64,000 bases of DNA from Hymenoscyphus infarciens (GCA_001414345.1 LLCB01000120.1:62001-126000); one strand, 5' to 3'. Shown: positions 14,001-24,938, counted from the stretch's first letter. Translations and numbers: made by a program. The notes: generated by a model from the sequence alone, not told the origin.

Positions 14001-14225
14001 AATAAATAAAAATTATATAACTTATATTTACTAATTAAAAAAAACTTACTTTATTATATCTAAAAGCTATTAATATAAATATTAATCTAGTATAAAAGAC
14101 TTATATAAGTCTTAGAGAACTATTCTTCTCTAGATTAAATATTTTCCGCTAATAATTAATATATTATTAGTTATTCTTATAAATCTAGTAATAATTAGAT
14201 TATTTAATATAATATATTAAATATT
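14001..14225. other. AT-rich spacer between LINE and MULE
   Basis: T- and A-runs and no recognisable coding pattern. It may include the 5' end of the LINE. Confidence 0.4.
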
Positions 14226-14376
14226 ACGGTGATTATCTATTTTACTCTCTAAATAAAGATTTATATCTTAAATATCTCTTAATTAATAAATAATACCTAG
14301 AATACCCCTTGTTTTTATATCTCTTATTTTTAGAGAGTAAAACTATTAAAATAGAGGTATTCTAGTTAGTAAATAT
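14226..14376 (+). repeat. Left terminal inverted repeat of the MULE
   Basis: It matches the reverse complement of 23658-23811 over about 150 bp, with scattered transitions and small changes. AAATATT lies immediately outside. Confidence 0.88.
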
Positions 14377-14429
14377 TTACTACTTTTACTATGTATTTAT
14401 ACCTGTTTTTAAGTGAATTAAAACTATAT

Positions 14430-16120
14430 ACTAGGATGCTTTATAATATTTAAGTACTAAAATCTATTCCCTTTCTATCTTCTTCTACTATTACTACTAC
14501 TACTAATATACTAGCTTTTAAGTATAAGAATAAGATAGAGTATAAGTAGTATATAAAGCCTTATTATATAATATTAAAAGAGCTTGATTAATAAGAATAA
14601 TAAGATAAAGCTATTATAAATGAATTAATAGGTGATTCTATACTAGTAGATACTAACGCTTTAAAGGATATTATATAAATTAGTTAGAAGTGGTCTACTC
14701 TTAAAGAGGTAAAAGAGGTTATAATTGTTTATCTAATTAATTAGGATAAATCTTATAAGATTATAAAGTTAGATAAAGGTTAGTTTATCTTTAAGTATAA
14801 GGTAAAAGAGATATATGAATTCTATTTATATATTATCTTTTTTAAGAAGACTTAGTATATAATCCTTTAAGTATATACCTCTTACTCTTACTTAACTAAT
14901 ATATACCTTAATTACTATAGTAAGAATAGTATATAATATATCTTTAATACTTATACTAAATCTATTAATTAAGATTCTAATCTTAAGGTAAAGAATTTAG
15001 TAAATAATAAGAAGTTGCTTAGTTAAGGTAATACTATACTAAATTATTAGGTATATTATACTATTTAAAAGTAATATAAAGAGAGTCTTAAAGAAGAAAA
15101 GAATTTATTTATACTTATATTAAATTATATAAAGATGCTCTAAGATTTAGATTCTACTTACTATATATGTTTTTAAATTGACTAGGAAACTATAGAATTT
15201 AAGAGTATATTTGTTATTCTAGGACCTCTTTATAATACTACTAAATATATCTACTACTTTGCTAAAGTCGATGCTATATATACTTAATTAAAGTTTAAGA
15301 TAGTACTAGTAATTACTATTATAATTAATACTAATAATAAGATATTACTAATTTACTAGGCGTTGTTACTAAAAGAGGACGAGAAGTTATAGAAGTAGTA
15401 CTTTATAAATATAGTATACGCCTTTTAAACTCTTTAAGTAATATATAAAGATAGTAATAAATAAGTACTAATTAGTAACTACTAAAAGAGCCTATAAAAG
15501 TAACTTCTAATAGCCTTTCTAAAGGCTTATACTCTTATATATTATTAGTATATTATAGATAATATTACCTTTTACTATAGTAAGGAATTAAAATAACTTT
15601 AATAGAGACTTTACTATATAAAGGATAAGAATACTTACTAAAAAACTTTATTATAAATAGTAAAGTTTAAGAAGAAGTATAGTAATAAAACCCTCTTTAA
15701 ATACGTTACTACTATTCTAACTAATATTTATTCTATATATAAGGTTATCTCTATTAAAAGACTTTTATAATATAGCTATAATATATTAAATATTATTAAG
15801 AGTATTAACTTAGTATAGAGCGAGATTTAGAATTATCTACTAATATAACTACTTAATAGTATATAGGATTAGGTAATAAAGAAGTTTTATTTATACTATA
15901 ATTCGTCTACTAAATTTAGTAATACTAAGGTCTTAAATAAGCTATAGAAGCTCTATCTTAAAAGGCTAGAGTACACTAAAAAGTATAAAGTTATTTCTAC
16001 TAGTAAAGACGTCTACTAAGTTAATACTCTTAAAAAACATTATTACTAAGTTAACCTTAAAGAGCGTACTTACTTATGTCTCTCTTTCTAGGATTATTAA
16101 TTACCTTACTTATATATAAT
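14430..16120 (+). pseudogene. MULE transposase, 5' part (DDE and start of SWIM finger)
   Basis: Read through stops, this is a clear MULE transposase. An N-terminal FAR1-like region lies at about 14,600-14,850. The DDE/MULE catalytic domain starts near 15,207 with the pattern FVILGPLYN, followed by KVDAIYT and DSNK blocks, and ends near 15,640. The block near 15,785-15,830 corresponds to TSN..ES.N. A SWIM zinc finger follows at about 16,033-16,120 (VNLKERT then a decayed C-x-C, and QDYQLP before the Cys-x-His). The gene is cut at 16,120, inside the SWIM finger, by element A, and resumes at 19,138. RIP stops destroy all frames. Confidence 0.85.
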
Positions 16121-16463
16121 TGTAACGGCACGAAATACACACAACTACAGTAGAGACATGTGGGAGTGCGTATGGTAGAATGACGTGTATAGATACTAGG
16201 CTCTAATACGAAAGAAAACAATAACTGGCCTTTTCTGACTCTAGGAGTAGGCTGCTATATACAAGAGGTTTCGGACAATACAAAAAGGGGTACGAAACCG
16301 AACAACGACATACGTCGGCTAATACAAAAGCCCGAACCCTACAAAGTATGTCCAAAAGTCTAGACAGACGTAACCTTCCTAAATTAGACAATGCAAAACA
16401 ACAACTACCGAAACACGGCATATGCCATGTAATCTCGGCTATACAGGACGGCATGCCGTCACA
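16121..16463 (-). repeat. 3' LTR of element A
   Basis: 343 bp, reads TGTAACGGCACG ... GCCGTCACA on the plus strand. Few RIP changes, so it preserves close to the ancestral LTR ends. Confidence 0.9.
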
Positions 16464-17025
16464 TCCCCCTCCCTTGAAAAAGACTCGTCCCGAGTCTTCT
16501 ATCTCTTATCGTTCAGGGTCGAATCGGGATGGTGTAAGTTTGTTACATTTGTCGTATTTGTCGTAAGCGAAAAGGTAGATTAGGGTCTGAATCGTAGCTG
16601 ACCCAGTTCGTAGATGCTTTGTTTATCGTGATTTGTCGTAATCGAGACGAGAGGTCGAGATGGGTTCCGAATCGTCTTTGTAGATACTTGCAAAGAGACT
16701 TCGTTTCTAATCCTTTAATATCAAAACAAGCGTTCGCTAAAAGAGTGTGGTCCGATCCTGTCTAGCAGGTCGGAAAAAGTTCAAAGTTCAAAAAGTTCAA
16801 AAAGTTCAAAAGTTCGGAGTAAAATCAGAAAAAAGTTCAAAAGTTGAATTCGAAAGTTCAGAGTAGAGTCAGAAGTCGTTCGGTTGAGAGGCAGTGATAA
16901 CTCAGTTAAGAGCTCACTTCGAGAGCGTACCGATTCGTATCCGATTTGAATTCAAAAAGTGAAAAAGGACTTCTGGCCCGGCCAGAAGTGAAAGAAAGTA
17001 AGAAAGTAAGACTCTGTACCAGAGT

Positions 17026-17440
17026 CGGTGGGGCTTCGGCTGGTCAAAAGCGAAGTTGTAGCCGAGTTATCGAAGTTGAAATTGCTGTCCGAAGTTCAGG
17101 ACAACAAAAGGTGGGGATTCGACTGGTCAAAAGCGAAGTTGTTTCCGAAGTTGTCAAGTTTCGCCGTCCGAAGTTCAGGACGACAAAAAGGGTAGTTTCG
17201 GCTGGTCAAAAGAATTGTTGCCGAAGCTGTCGTATTGATTTTCTTGTCCAAGTAACCGGGGACAATAAAAGGGGTGGTTTCGGCTGGTCAAAGGCGAAGT
17301 TGTTTCCGAAGTTGTCAAAGTTGAAATTGTTATCCGACGTTCAGGATAACAACAGGTGTGGTTTCGGCTGGTCAAAAGAGTTGTTGCCGAATGTTAAAAA
17401 TGCTGTCCGAAGTTCGGGACAACAAAAAAAAGGGGTGTAG
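17026..17440 (-). repeat. Tandem array of ~80-bp hairpin units in element A
   Basis: Five units of about 80 bp. Each carries two short inverted repeats: TTCGGC ... GCCGAA (about 18 bases between arms) and TTGTCC ... GGACAA (about 8 bases between arms). Arms change together in some units (TTATCC with GGATAA; CGTCC with GGACG), which argues for conserved base pairing. The open frame 16946-17440 on the plus strand is a by-product of the repeat and antisense to the element. The same array occurs in elements B, C and I. Confidence 0.8.
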
Positions 17441-17639
17441 TCTCGGATACGACATTTATCGGTACTGTCGTAGGAACTGTGTTGTTCAGGCCCGTAGGCC
17501 GCCTTGTTCCCTTCAGTGATTCGGGTCTGAATCGGGGTACTTAAGGACTTATTCATCTTCCGATTTCGAAGAAAGAGTTGCTGTTGGATCGTAGGGAGTT
17601 CGGAGCTGAACTGGACAAGGATGGAGGGGTATTCTATTA

Positions 17640-18312
17640 AACCTGAGTGCTGATTATAAGTAAAACTCAGCGTTTCGGCGTGTCTCCTTATTCACAGCTA
17701 AAAGATCGTTCACCATTTCAGCTAAGTTATAATTCCAGCGTCTCTTAAGCACAGCAGACGGGTTCCAGAGCTAAGGTGTAATCTTATCTCACATATAAAA
17801 GAACTATTCCTATTCTCTCCAAGTATAGCCGTACTCGAAAAGCAAACGTTTCTTTAGCGTAATCTTCTTCTTAATTCCACTTCCATCTCTTTCAACCTTT
17901 GTACCGGCGGCTAGGACTCGGTTCGCAACCGAGTAATCGAAGTCTTTTGGTTCGAGGGAAGTTCAGAGTGGAGTCGGATGATGTTCGGTCGGGATTAACA
18001 GCGATAACTCAGCTAAGAGCTCGCTTCTGAGTTTTGTTCTGATGGAAAGCGTATTTCGACCGATTCGTATCCGATTCGAGGGTTGGGAAGTGGTAGGAAG
18101 GCATCAGGGGCAGCTGCCCGTGGCCGAAAGGGGTATGAATTTGGGCTTAGAAGCAGGAGAGGGTTCGATCGAGGGTTCGAAAGAGGATCGGATCGGGGAG
18201 GGTTCGGAGTAGCGATTTGTTGACTTTGAAATGTGAGATCGCTTATTCGTCTTTCTAGCCGATTCCTTGTTTCTTGATTCTCTGCTTCTAAAGCTTGTAC
18301 AACCGACCGCAT
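17640..18312 (-). pseudogene. gag remnant of element A
   Basis: The minus strand holds an intact 99-codon piece (18312 down to 18013) starting MRSVVQALEAENQ. It is a heptad-like coiled-coil start with several Glu/Asn/Arg positions, then a Pro-rich linker, typical of Gypsy gag N-termini. Further along (about 17,880-17,650) the minus strand reads a gag block with FEYGYT and a run ending RRWNYN, then LLAV. The same block occurs in elements B, C and I and, more diverged, in the gag of element E (58,100-58,340). A stop and frame changes separate the pieces. No pol follows. The gag call rests on the match to E and on position; a packaging role is an inference. Confidence 0.68.
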
Positions 18313-18794
18313 CTAGTCCGCATTTGAGAAGTCCCGCCGGTCTCTTCGACCGTTGTTTCGTCGGGATCTTCTAGATCTTAGTGTGCGGGTGCCATTCGGG
18401 CGGCTTTCGGAAAGGGGGGTGGCCCTGGAAGGTCGTTCAACGCCTCGTGGCGGAACTGGGGGGGGGGGGGGGTAAGGTCAGATTCAGAAGCCTTCCAGAT
18501 GACTATTGTAAGTCGACTTATTCACCGAATCTGGGGTTATTAAGACTCTCGAGAACACTTAGCGTATTCTAATCCCTTAACGTGTACTAAAACACGATTT
18601 ACACTAGCTATCTATATAGATACTAAACCCTAGTGTCACTAGCTATCTAAGTAGTCTCTGATTACCCGGCTATATAAGAATATCGTTGTAATATTCTAAA
18701 TTAAGAGCGAATCGACTTCTAAACAAAGAGTAGTAATAAGCTTGAAGAAGATATTATTAAGGCCGTTACTAGCGAAGAAGAGTTATTATTTTTA

Positions 18795-19137
18795 TATAAT
18801 AGTACGAAATATATATAACTATAGTAGAGGTATATAGGAGTATATATAGTAGAATAACGTATATAGATACTAGGCTCTAATATAGAAGAAAATAATAACT
18901 AGCCTTTTCTAACTCTAGGAGTAGGCTACTATATATAAGAGGTTTCGAATAATATAAAAAGAGGTACGAAACTGAACAACGACATACGTCGGCTAATATA
19001 AAAGCTCGAACTCTACGAAGTACGTCTAAAAGTCTAGACAGACGTAACCTTTCTAAATTAGATAATATAAAACAACAACTACTGAAACACGGTATATACT
19101 ATGTAATCTCGGCTATATAAGACGGTATGCCGTCATA
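18795..19137 (-). repeat. 5' LTR of element A (RIPed copy)
   Basis: 343 bp, same length as 16121-16463 but with many CA/TG lost. Its start reads TATAATAGTACG where the other LTR has TGTAACGGCACG. Confidence 0.9.
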
Positions 19138-19480
19138 ATAATTACTTATTATTAATATTTTATTATTAACGTTATATAATTCTTCTACTATAGCTATTTA
19201 CTCTTAAATTATTATATAATATACTATTCTACTTTTAAGCCTTTCTTTATAATTAATAAGCTTCGTTCTACTTCTAGTATTTTACTACTACTAATTAAAC
19301 GCTATATAAAATAACTAAAAAAGGTATATATTTACTAAGAGTATTAACTATTAAATTATAAGTGTTATAATTACTAAGAAGTTAGCTATAATTTAAGAAT
19401 ATATATAAGTATACTATTAGCTTATAAGCATATATAAAAGGTAAAAGAGGTAGTTTTTAGAGAAGATAGTAACTAATTAA
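19138..19480 (+). pseudogene. MULE transposase, 3' part (C-terminal basic tail and zinc knuckle)
   Basis: After the ATAAT duplication the frame of the MULE transposase resumes. The remnant reads, through stops, a basic segment followed by a CCHC-like knuckle at about 19,355-19,400 (reading KCYNY..., where the second Cys is now Tyr). This tail order (SWIM finger, basic linker, knuckle) is common in fungal MULE proteins. The remainder to 19,943 is AT-rich MULE DNA with no recognised pattern. Element B is inserted at 19,944. Confidence 0.62.
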
Positions 19481-19943
19481 GTAATAATAAGTTTAAAGAC
19501 TAGGAAGTTTTCTTTAAAGATATTAATAATAATCCTCTCTACTAATCTAATCTTACTACTACTAATAAAGTATAAATTGCTTTCTATTATTAAAACCGAG
19601 TTTTAGAATCTCTTAGAGATAAGAATAAGAATAAGAATAGAGATAGAGATAGTAGAAAGGAATATAAAGAGGAATTTAATAGCTTTTCTAATAGCTTAGA
19701 GAACTTTTTCCTATTATCTAAGCTACTATTAGAGGAGCTATTTAAGCTTAATAAACCCTTAATTATAAGTATAAGTAATAATAGTAAAACTAAGTAAGTT
19801 ATAGAGAGTATATAACGTTAATATAATATTACTAGTAGAAGAAGAATTAATAAGTAATTTATTAAGCTAAGAGTATATTTTAAAGTTTTAAGTACTTAAG
19901 ATAAGAAAGAAAAGCGATAATTAAGTAATAGTTAAAGTATAAT

Positions 19944-20306
19944 TGTGACGGCATGCCGTCCTGTATAGCCGAGATGACATGGCATATGCCGTACATACAA
20001 GGTTTCGGTAGTTGTTGTTTTGCATTGTCTAATTTAGGAAGGTTACGTACGTTCGTACGTCCGTCTAGACTTTCGGACGTACTTCGTAGGGTTCGGGCTT
20101 TTGTATTAGCCGACGTATGTCGTTGTTCGGTTTCGTACCCCTTTTGTATCGTCTGAAACCTCTTGTATATAGCAGCCTACTCCTAGAGTCAGAAAAGGCT
20201 AGTTTAGCCTTTTCTTCCGTATCAGGCCTAGTATTTACATACGTCATTCTGTTATACGCACTCCTATATGCCTCTACTGTAGTTGTGTATATTTCGTACT
20301 GTTATA
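19944..20306 (+). repeat. 5' LTR of element B
   Basis: 363 bp, starts TGTGACGGCATGCCGTC and ends TACTGTTATA. Confidence 0.92.
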
Positions 20307-20640
20307 TAAAAAGGCTAAACTCTTCTTCGCCGGTGACGGCATTTATAATATCTCTTCGAGCTTTTTGTCGCTTTTGTTTCGCTTTAGGCCTGAATCGGTC
20401 TATTACGATAACATCCTTAAATAGCCGGGATTCTAGAGATCTCCTGGACGGCTAGTGATATCAGGGTTTGGTATTGGTTTTAGACAGCTGGTGAAAATCG
20501 TGTCTTGCACGTTACGGGATTTAAATACGCTGAGTGTTTAGAATCCTAATAACCCTCTCCGTGTAGGGACTGCTGTACACAGGTTCGGTGAATAAGTCGA
20601 CTTACTATAGTTATTGCGAAGGCTTTCGAATCTGCTCTTA
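20307..20640 (+). other. Leader of element B, shared with element E
   Basis: About 280 bp after the LTR are alignable with 56,933-57,212 of the autonomous Gypsy element E. The shared block runs from the ACTCTTCTTCGC region to the CCTAATAACCCTCTC region. This is where a primer site and packaging signal would be; no standard primer-binding match is visible. Confidence 0.65.
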
Positions 20641-20979
20641 CCCCCCCCCCCCTTTTTCGACTTTATGTTGAACCAGTTCCGCTACGAGGCGTTGAACGAC
20701 CTTCCAGGGCCACCCCCCTTTTCGAAAGACAACCCTCTGAACCCTCTCTGACCTAACCCGCAACCGCATATCAAGACCTAGAAGATCTCGACGAAACGAT
20801 AAGCGAGACTTCTCAAATGCGGACGATATGCGGATAATATACGGACGAGATAGCGGCACAAAGGACAAAACGATCGGTTAGTCGAGAGATGGAGGACAAA
20901 ATTATAAGCGAACTTCGAAGTTAAAAATCTCACCTCCGAACCCTCCTCGATCCGACCCTCCTTCGCCTTTAGACCCCTT

Positions 20980-21450
20980 TTGCTTAAGAGACACCGCTGC
21001 CTCTGATGCCTTCCCACCACCTCCCTCGAATTCGGATACGAATCGGTCGAAATACGCTTTCTTTTAGGATAAAACTTAGAAGCGAGCTCTTAGCTGAGTT
21101 ATCGCTGACTTTAATAATACCGACCGAACATTATCCGACTCTACTCTGAACTTCCCTCGAACCGAAAGACTACGACTGCGGTTACAGACCGAGTCCCCGC
21201 CGGTATAAAGGTTGAAAGAGATGGAAGTGGAATTAAGAACAAGATTACGCTGAAGAAACGTTTGCTTTTCGAGTACGGCTATACTCGGAGAGAATCGGAA
21301 CAGTTCTTCTATATGTGGGATAAGATTACACCTTAGCTTCGAATCCTGTCTGCTACTTTTAAGAGACGCTGGAATTACAACTTTACTGAAATGGTGAACG
21401 ATCTTTTAGCTGTGGATAAGGAGCAAAACCGAACCACTCCGGTTTAAAAG
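20980..21450 (+). pseudogene. gag remnant of element B
   Basis: The plus strand at about 21,240-21,447 reads a gag block with FEYGYTRRESEQFF, then WNYNF and LLAVDKE. It is interrupted by one in-frame TAG (from CAG, a RIP-type change) near 21,345. Upstream, 21,005-21,070 carries the segment that in element A ends the coiled-coil/Pro-rich piece. It matches the remnants in A and I and the gag of E. No protease or polymerase sequence follows; the hairpin array begins instead. It is probably a shortened gag or its vestige. Confidence 0.65.
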
Positions 21451-21615
21451 AATACCCCTCTATCTAGCTCTGAACTCTCCACGATACGATAGCGACTCTT
21501 CTTCGAAATTGGAAGATGAATAAGTCCTTAAGTACCTTAAAGGGAACGAGGCGGCCTACGGGCCTGAACAACACAGTTCCTACGACAGTACTAATAAATG
21601 TCGTACCTGAAACTG

Positions 21616-22020
21616 CCCTTCCTTTTGTTGTCCTAGACTTCGAACGTCGGATAACAATTTCAACTTTGACAAATTCGGCAATAACTCCTTTGACTAGCCG
21701 AAACTATCCCTTTGTTGTCTTGAACTTCGGATAATAGTTTCAACTTTGACAACTTCGGCATTAAGTTTATTTGACTAGCCGAAACTACCCCTTTTGTTGT
21801 CTTGAACTTTAGATAGCGAAACTCTGATAACTTCGGAAACAACTTCGCCTTTGACTATCTGAAACTCCTCCTTTTGTTGTCTTGAACATCGGACAGCATT
21901 TTCAACATTCGGCAATAACTCTTTTGACTAGCCGAACCACCCCTTTTAATTGTCCCCAGATACTCGGACAATTCGATAAACTTCGGCAACAACTTCGCCT
22001 TTGACTAGCCGAAACCCTAC
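21616..22020 (+). repeat. Tandem array of ~80-bp hairpin units in element B
   Basis: About five units with the paired motifs TTCGGC ... GCCGAA and TTGTCC ... GGACAA, the same array as 17026-17440 but in the opposite genomic orientation, as expected for B versus A. Confidence 0.8.
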
Positions 22021-22864
22021 CGACTCTGGTATAGAGTCTTATAGTCTTTATATTCTTTCTTACTTTTATTACTTTCTTTTACTTCTGGCCGGGCTAGAAG
22101 TTCTTTTTCATCTGAATTCGACTCGGATACGAATCGGTACGCTCTCGAAAGGATAGTGACCTCTTAGCTGAGTTATTACTGTCTACGACATTATTAACTT
22201 TTTCGTTCCGACTTCACTATGAGTCCCCGTCGACCTCAGTTTAGACGAACTTATACTCTTTTTTCATTTTGAATTCTTCGAATCGGATGCGAATCGGTAC
22301 GCCCTCGAAGTGAACTCTTAGCTGAGACATCACTGTCACCTACAACGTTACCTCTTGATGTTCGCTTCCGACTCTACTCTGAATTCACCTTCGAGTTTTG
22401 AATTTTTATTCTGAACTTTTTCAGACCCACACTCTTTTAGCAATTCGAATCAGATACGAATCGGTACGCTTTCGAAGTGAGCTCTTAACTGAGTTATCAC
22501 TGCCTCTCGACCGAACGACCTCCGACTCGACTCTGAATTCGCCTTCGACCTCTGAACTTTTTGAACTTTTGAACTTTTTGAACTTTGAACTTTCTCCGAC
22601 CTGCTAGACGGATCGGACCACACTCTTTTAGCGGACGCGAATGCTTGCTTTTGATATTGAAGGATTAGAAACGAAGTCTCTTTACAAGCATCTACAAAGT
22701 CGATTCGAAGCCGACATCTCGCTTACGACATTACGATAAACAAAGATTCAGACCCTAACCAACTTACGACAACACAACAATGCAACACTTACACCATCCC
22801 GATTCAGCCCTGAACGACAAGAGATAGATAGACTCGAGGACGAGTCTTTTTCAAGGGAGGGGGA

Positions 22865-23227
22865 TGTGACGGCATGCCGTCCTGTATAGCCGAGATGACA
22901 TGGCATATGCCGTACATACAAGGTTTCGGTAGTTGTTGTTTTGCATTGTCTAATTTAGGAAGGTTACGTACGTCCGTACGTCCGTCCGGACTTTCGGACG
23001 TACTTCGTAGGGTTCGGGCTTTTGTATTAGCCGACGTATGTCGTTGTTCGGTTTCGTACCCCTTTTGTATCGTCCGAAACCTCTTGTATATAGCAGCCTA
23101 CTCCTAGAGTCAGAAAAGGCCAGTTTAGCCTTTTCTTCCGTATCAGGCCTAGTATTTACATACGTCATTCTGCCATACGCACTCCTATATGCCTCTACTG
23201 TAGTTGTGTGTATTTCGTGCCGTTATA
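22865..23227 (+). repeat. 3' LTR of element B
   Basis: 363 bp, ends TTTCGTGCCGTTATA. It is less mutated than the 5' LTR. Confidence 0.92.
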
Positions 23228-23657
23228 ATAATTAATAAGTATTATTATTATATAGATTAAGAATATATAGTAGATATTAATAGACGTTGTCTTATACTAT
23301 TAATATTAGATTAATTATATAAAGTAAAAGTAGTAGAGTAAGAGTAGGAGTAAGAGTAAGAGGATATAGATATTTAGAGTGAAATTAGTATAGATAGTGC
23401 TAAGCTAAGAATTAATCTTGCTATATAAGGAGGAATTAGAATTAAGGTTAATCTAAGTACTTAGAAAGGCTAAAAAGCTGTTGATTTAAGAGATAAAAGC
23501 GTTAAGTAAAAGCGTAAGAATTAGAGTATTATACTACTAGAGAGTACTTATAAAAGTTTATATATTAGGAAGTAGGTAGATAGTATAATAGTAAGTTAAT
23601 TTACTATATTTATTAAATTTTTAATATATTAGTATAAAGAAAACAATAAATAAGGAA

Positions 23658-23811
23658 AATATCTTTACTAACTAGAATACCTCTATTTTAATAGTTTTAC
23701 TCTCTAAAAATAAGAGGTATAAAAACAAGAGGTATTCCAGGTATTATTTATTAATTAAGAGATATTTAAAGTATAAATTATTATTTAGAGAGCAAAATAG
23801 ATAATTACCGT
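23658..23811 (-). repeat. Right terminal inverted repeat of the MULE
   Basis: Inverted copy of 14226-14376. It is followed by AAATATT, also found just outside the left end. The stretch 23,233-23,657 before it is MULE interior with no recognised coding pattern. Confidence 0.88.
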
Positions 23812-24938
23812 AAATATTATAGACCTCTCTGATATATCACTAGTAATATCGCCGCCTAAGTCTGCCTAGACTTTAATTATCCCAAAGTATCTAGTAAAAA
23901 TAAAAGTTAGAATAATAAGATAACCACCGCGAGTTAGTTAGTTCATCAAATGTATCAATGTATCAAAGTACCAAAGCACCAAAGCAGCGACCATCGAAAT
24001 AAGAAACCGACCCCTCGAAATAGAAACAAACCAACACCCCGCCCGTCCCTGGCTCTGTAAACACATCAGCAATCCCAATCTGGCGCTATCGATATCCCCC
24101 CCTATTAATTTTTACAACCATCATCAGTACCAGTACCAAATAATCCCGTCGTAGGCACTGGGTATACTCCCAACCACTCGGGCGATTCGAGACGTGATGA
24201 GAGACACGGGATTTAAGTCTCATAACCCTCACGTCGGATGGTACGCTAGAAGGGCATTGCGTGCAGAATATCGTGCAGGATATCGTAGGAGAGTGTGGAG
24301 ATGAAAGACGGGAATAGTTATCCAGGAGAACAATCGTAAGCTTTAATCGCGCGCGTGGTTTCGGGAAAGGACAGTTATTAGTATTGTTGTTGACGGCTGC
24401 CATGTGGTTGGGAGGTTTAGAGGAGGGTGGTGCTGTGAGATCCGTGGGTTGGTTGCGGAAAACTTGTGAGAGGTGTTTTGGAAGTATGCTGTATGAAGAG
24501 TTTCTAGCGTAATTCACGACGATGGTGGTCCTTGATAACCTATTATTGATCTTGCTTGCGAGAGTCATTTGAGGCGTTGTTTATACTTTTAATCGTTGTC
24601 CTCGTCTGAACTATTTGATAATCTATGTATAAAAGTGAGGAGAAACTTACAGTCCCATCTGTCCGTGATCATCACACCCCACCTTTTTAGTGGGAAAGGA
24701 AATCTGAGGTGGGAAAGGAAATGAAGCATTGCGCACGCGACAACCAACGGTACTTATTTTTTGATCCAGTTTTTTGCTTCCATCGAGGGGTTTGGTCTTG
24801 GCAGCTTGCTTTCGGGGAATAGATTTTTTCTTTAGTAGCCACATTTATTTCGAGAAGCGCTTGAGAGAAAAAGTAGATTATTTTGTGAGCGCATGGGAGA
24901 GTTGAAACTTCCCATTTCTCATCTCATCTCCCCTTCTT

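Larger units (their letters stand above)
16121..19137 (-). mobile_element. Non-autonomous Gypsy-derived LTR element A
   Basis: A 3,017-bp element with 343-bp LTRs (16121-16463, 18795-19137) and target duplication ATAAT on both sides (16116-16120, 19138-19142). Orientation is minus: the purine tract lies next to the left LTR (read on the plus strand as TCCCCCTCCCTTGAAA at 16,464), so the left LTR is the 3' one. The internal part (2.3 kb) has a gag remnant, a hairpin-rich tandem array and a 15-base poly-G tract (18,458-18,472), but no protease, reverse transcriptase or integrase. From 16,121 to about 18,540 the composition is nearly normal; from there to 19,137 it is strongly RIPed. It is inserted in the MULE transposase. 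Confidence 0.9.
19944..23227 (+). mobile_element. Non-autonomous Gypsy-derived LTR element B
   Basis: A 3,284-bp element with 363-bp LTRs (19944-20306, 22865-23227) and target duplication ATAAT on both sides (19939-19943, 23228-23232). A polypurine tract (AAGGGAGGGGGA) abuts the 3' LTR. The interior carries the same parts as element A in the opposite orientation: a poly-C tract (20,641-20,652), a gag remnant and a hairpin array, but no pol. It is the least RIPed large element in the window. The LTRs differ at about ten sites, all transitions, with the 5' LTR the more mutated. It is inserted in the MULE about 0.8 kb from A. Confidence 0.92.
14226..23811 (+). mobile_element. Mutator-like (MULE) DNA transposon with two nested LTR elements
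   Basis: Left end 14226-14376 and right end 23658-23811 are inverted repeats of about 150 bp (left starts ACGGTGATTATC, right ends GATAATTACCGT). Between them the plus strand encodes a MULE transposase, broken by element A (16121-19137) and element B (19944-23227). Removing the two insertions and one copy of each 5-bp duplication leaves about 3.3 kb, a normal MULE size. Both ends are next to AAATATT, giving at least 7 bp of apparent target duplication. MULEs usually make 8-11 bp, and because AATATT is self-complementary the exact border is ambiguous. Confidence 0.88.

Noticed and set aside
16946..17440. 164-codon plus-strand frame in element A with repeated GWSK-like peptide
   Set aside because: Antisense to the element and produced by the ~80-bp hairpin repeat; not conserved as protein between copies.
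18381..18572. Short plus-strand frame with a poly-Gly run
   Set aside because: Poly-Gly comes from the poly-G tract; antisense to element A.
19953..20247. Short frames inside the LTRs of element B (and the equivalents at 22874-23235 and 16203-16566)
   Set aside because: They repeat identically in each LTR copy and run on both strands; LTR sequence, not genes.
24086..24568. 160-codon open frame on the minus strand in the gene island
   Set aside because: No domain, no signal peptide, uneven composition and no splice partners that extend it. It may be chance in normal-composition DNA. RNA evidence would be needed.
24647..24844. 65-codon Lys-rich minus-strand frame followed by a GTAAGT donor-like site
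   Set aside because: Splicing to the nearest CAG acceptor reaches a stop within eight or nine codons, and nothing links it to 24086-24568. Not enough to call a gene.
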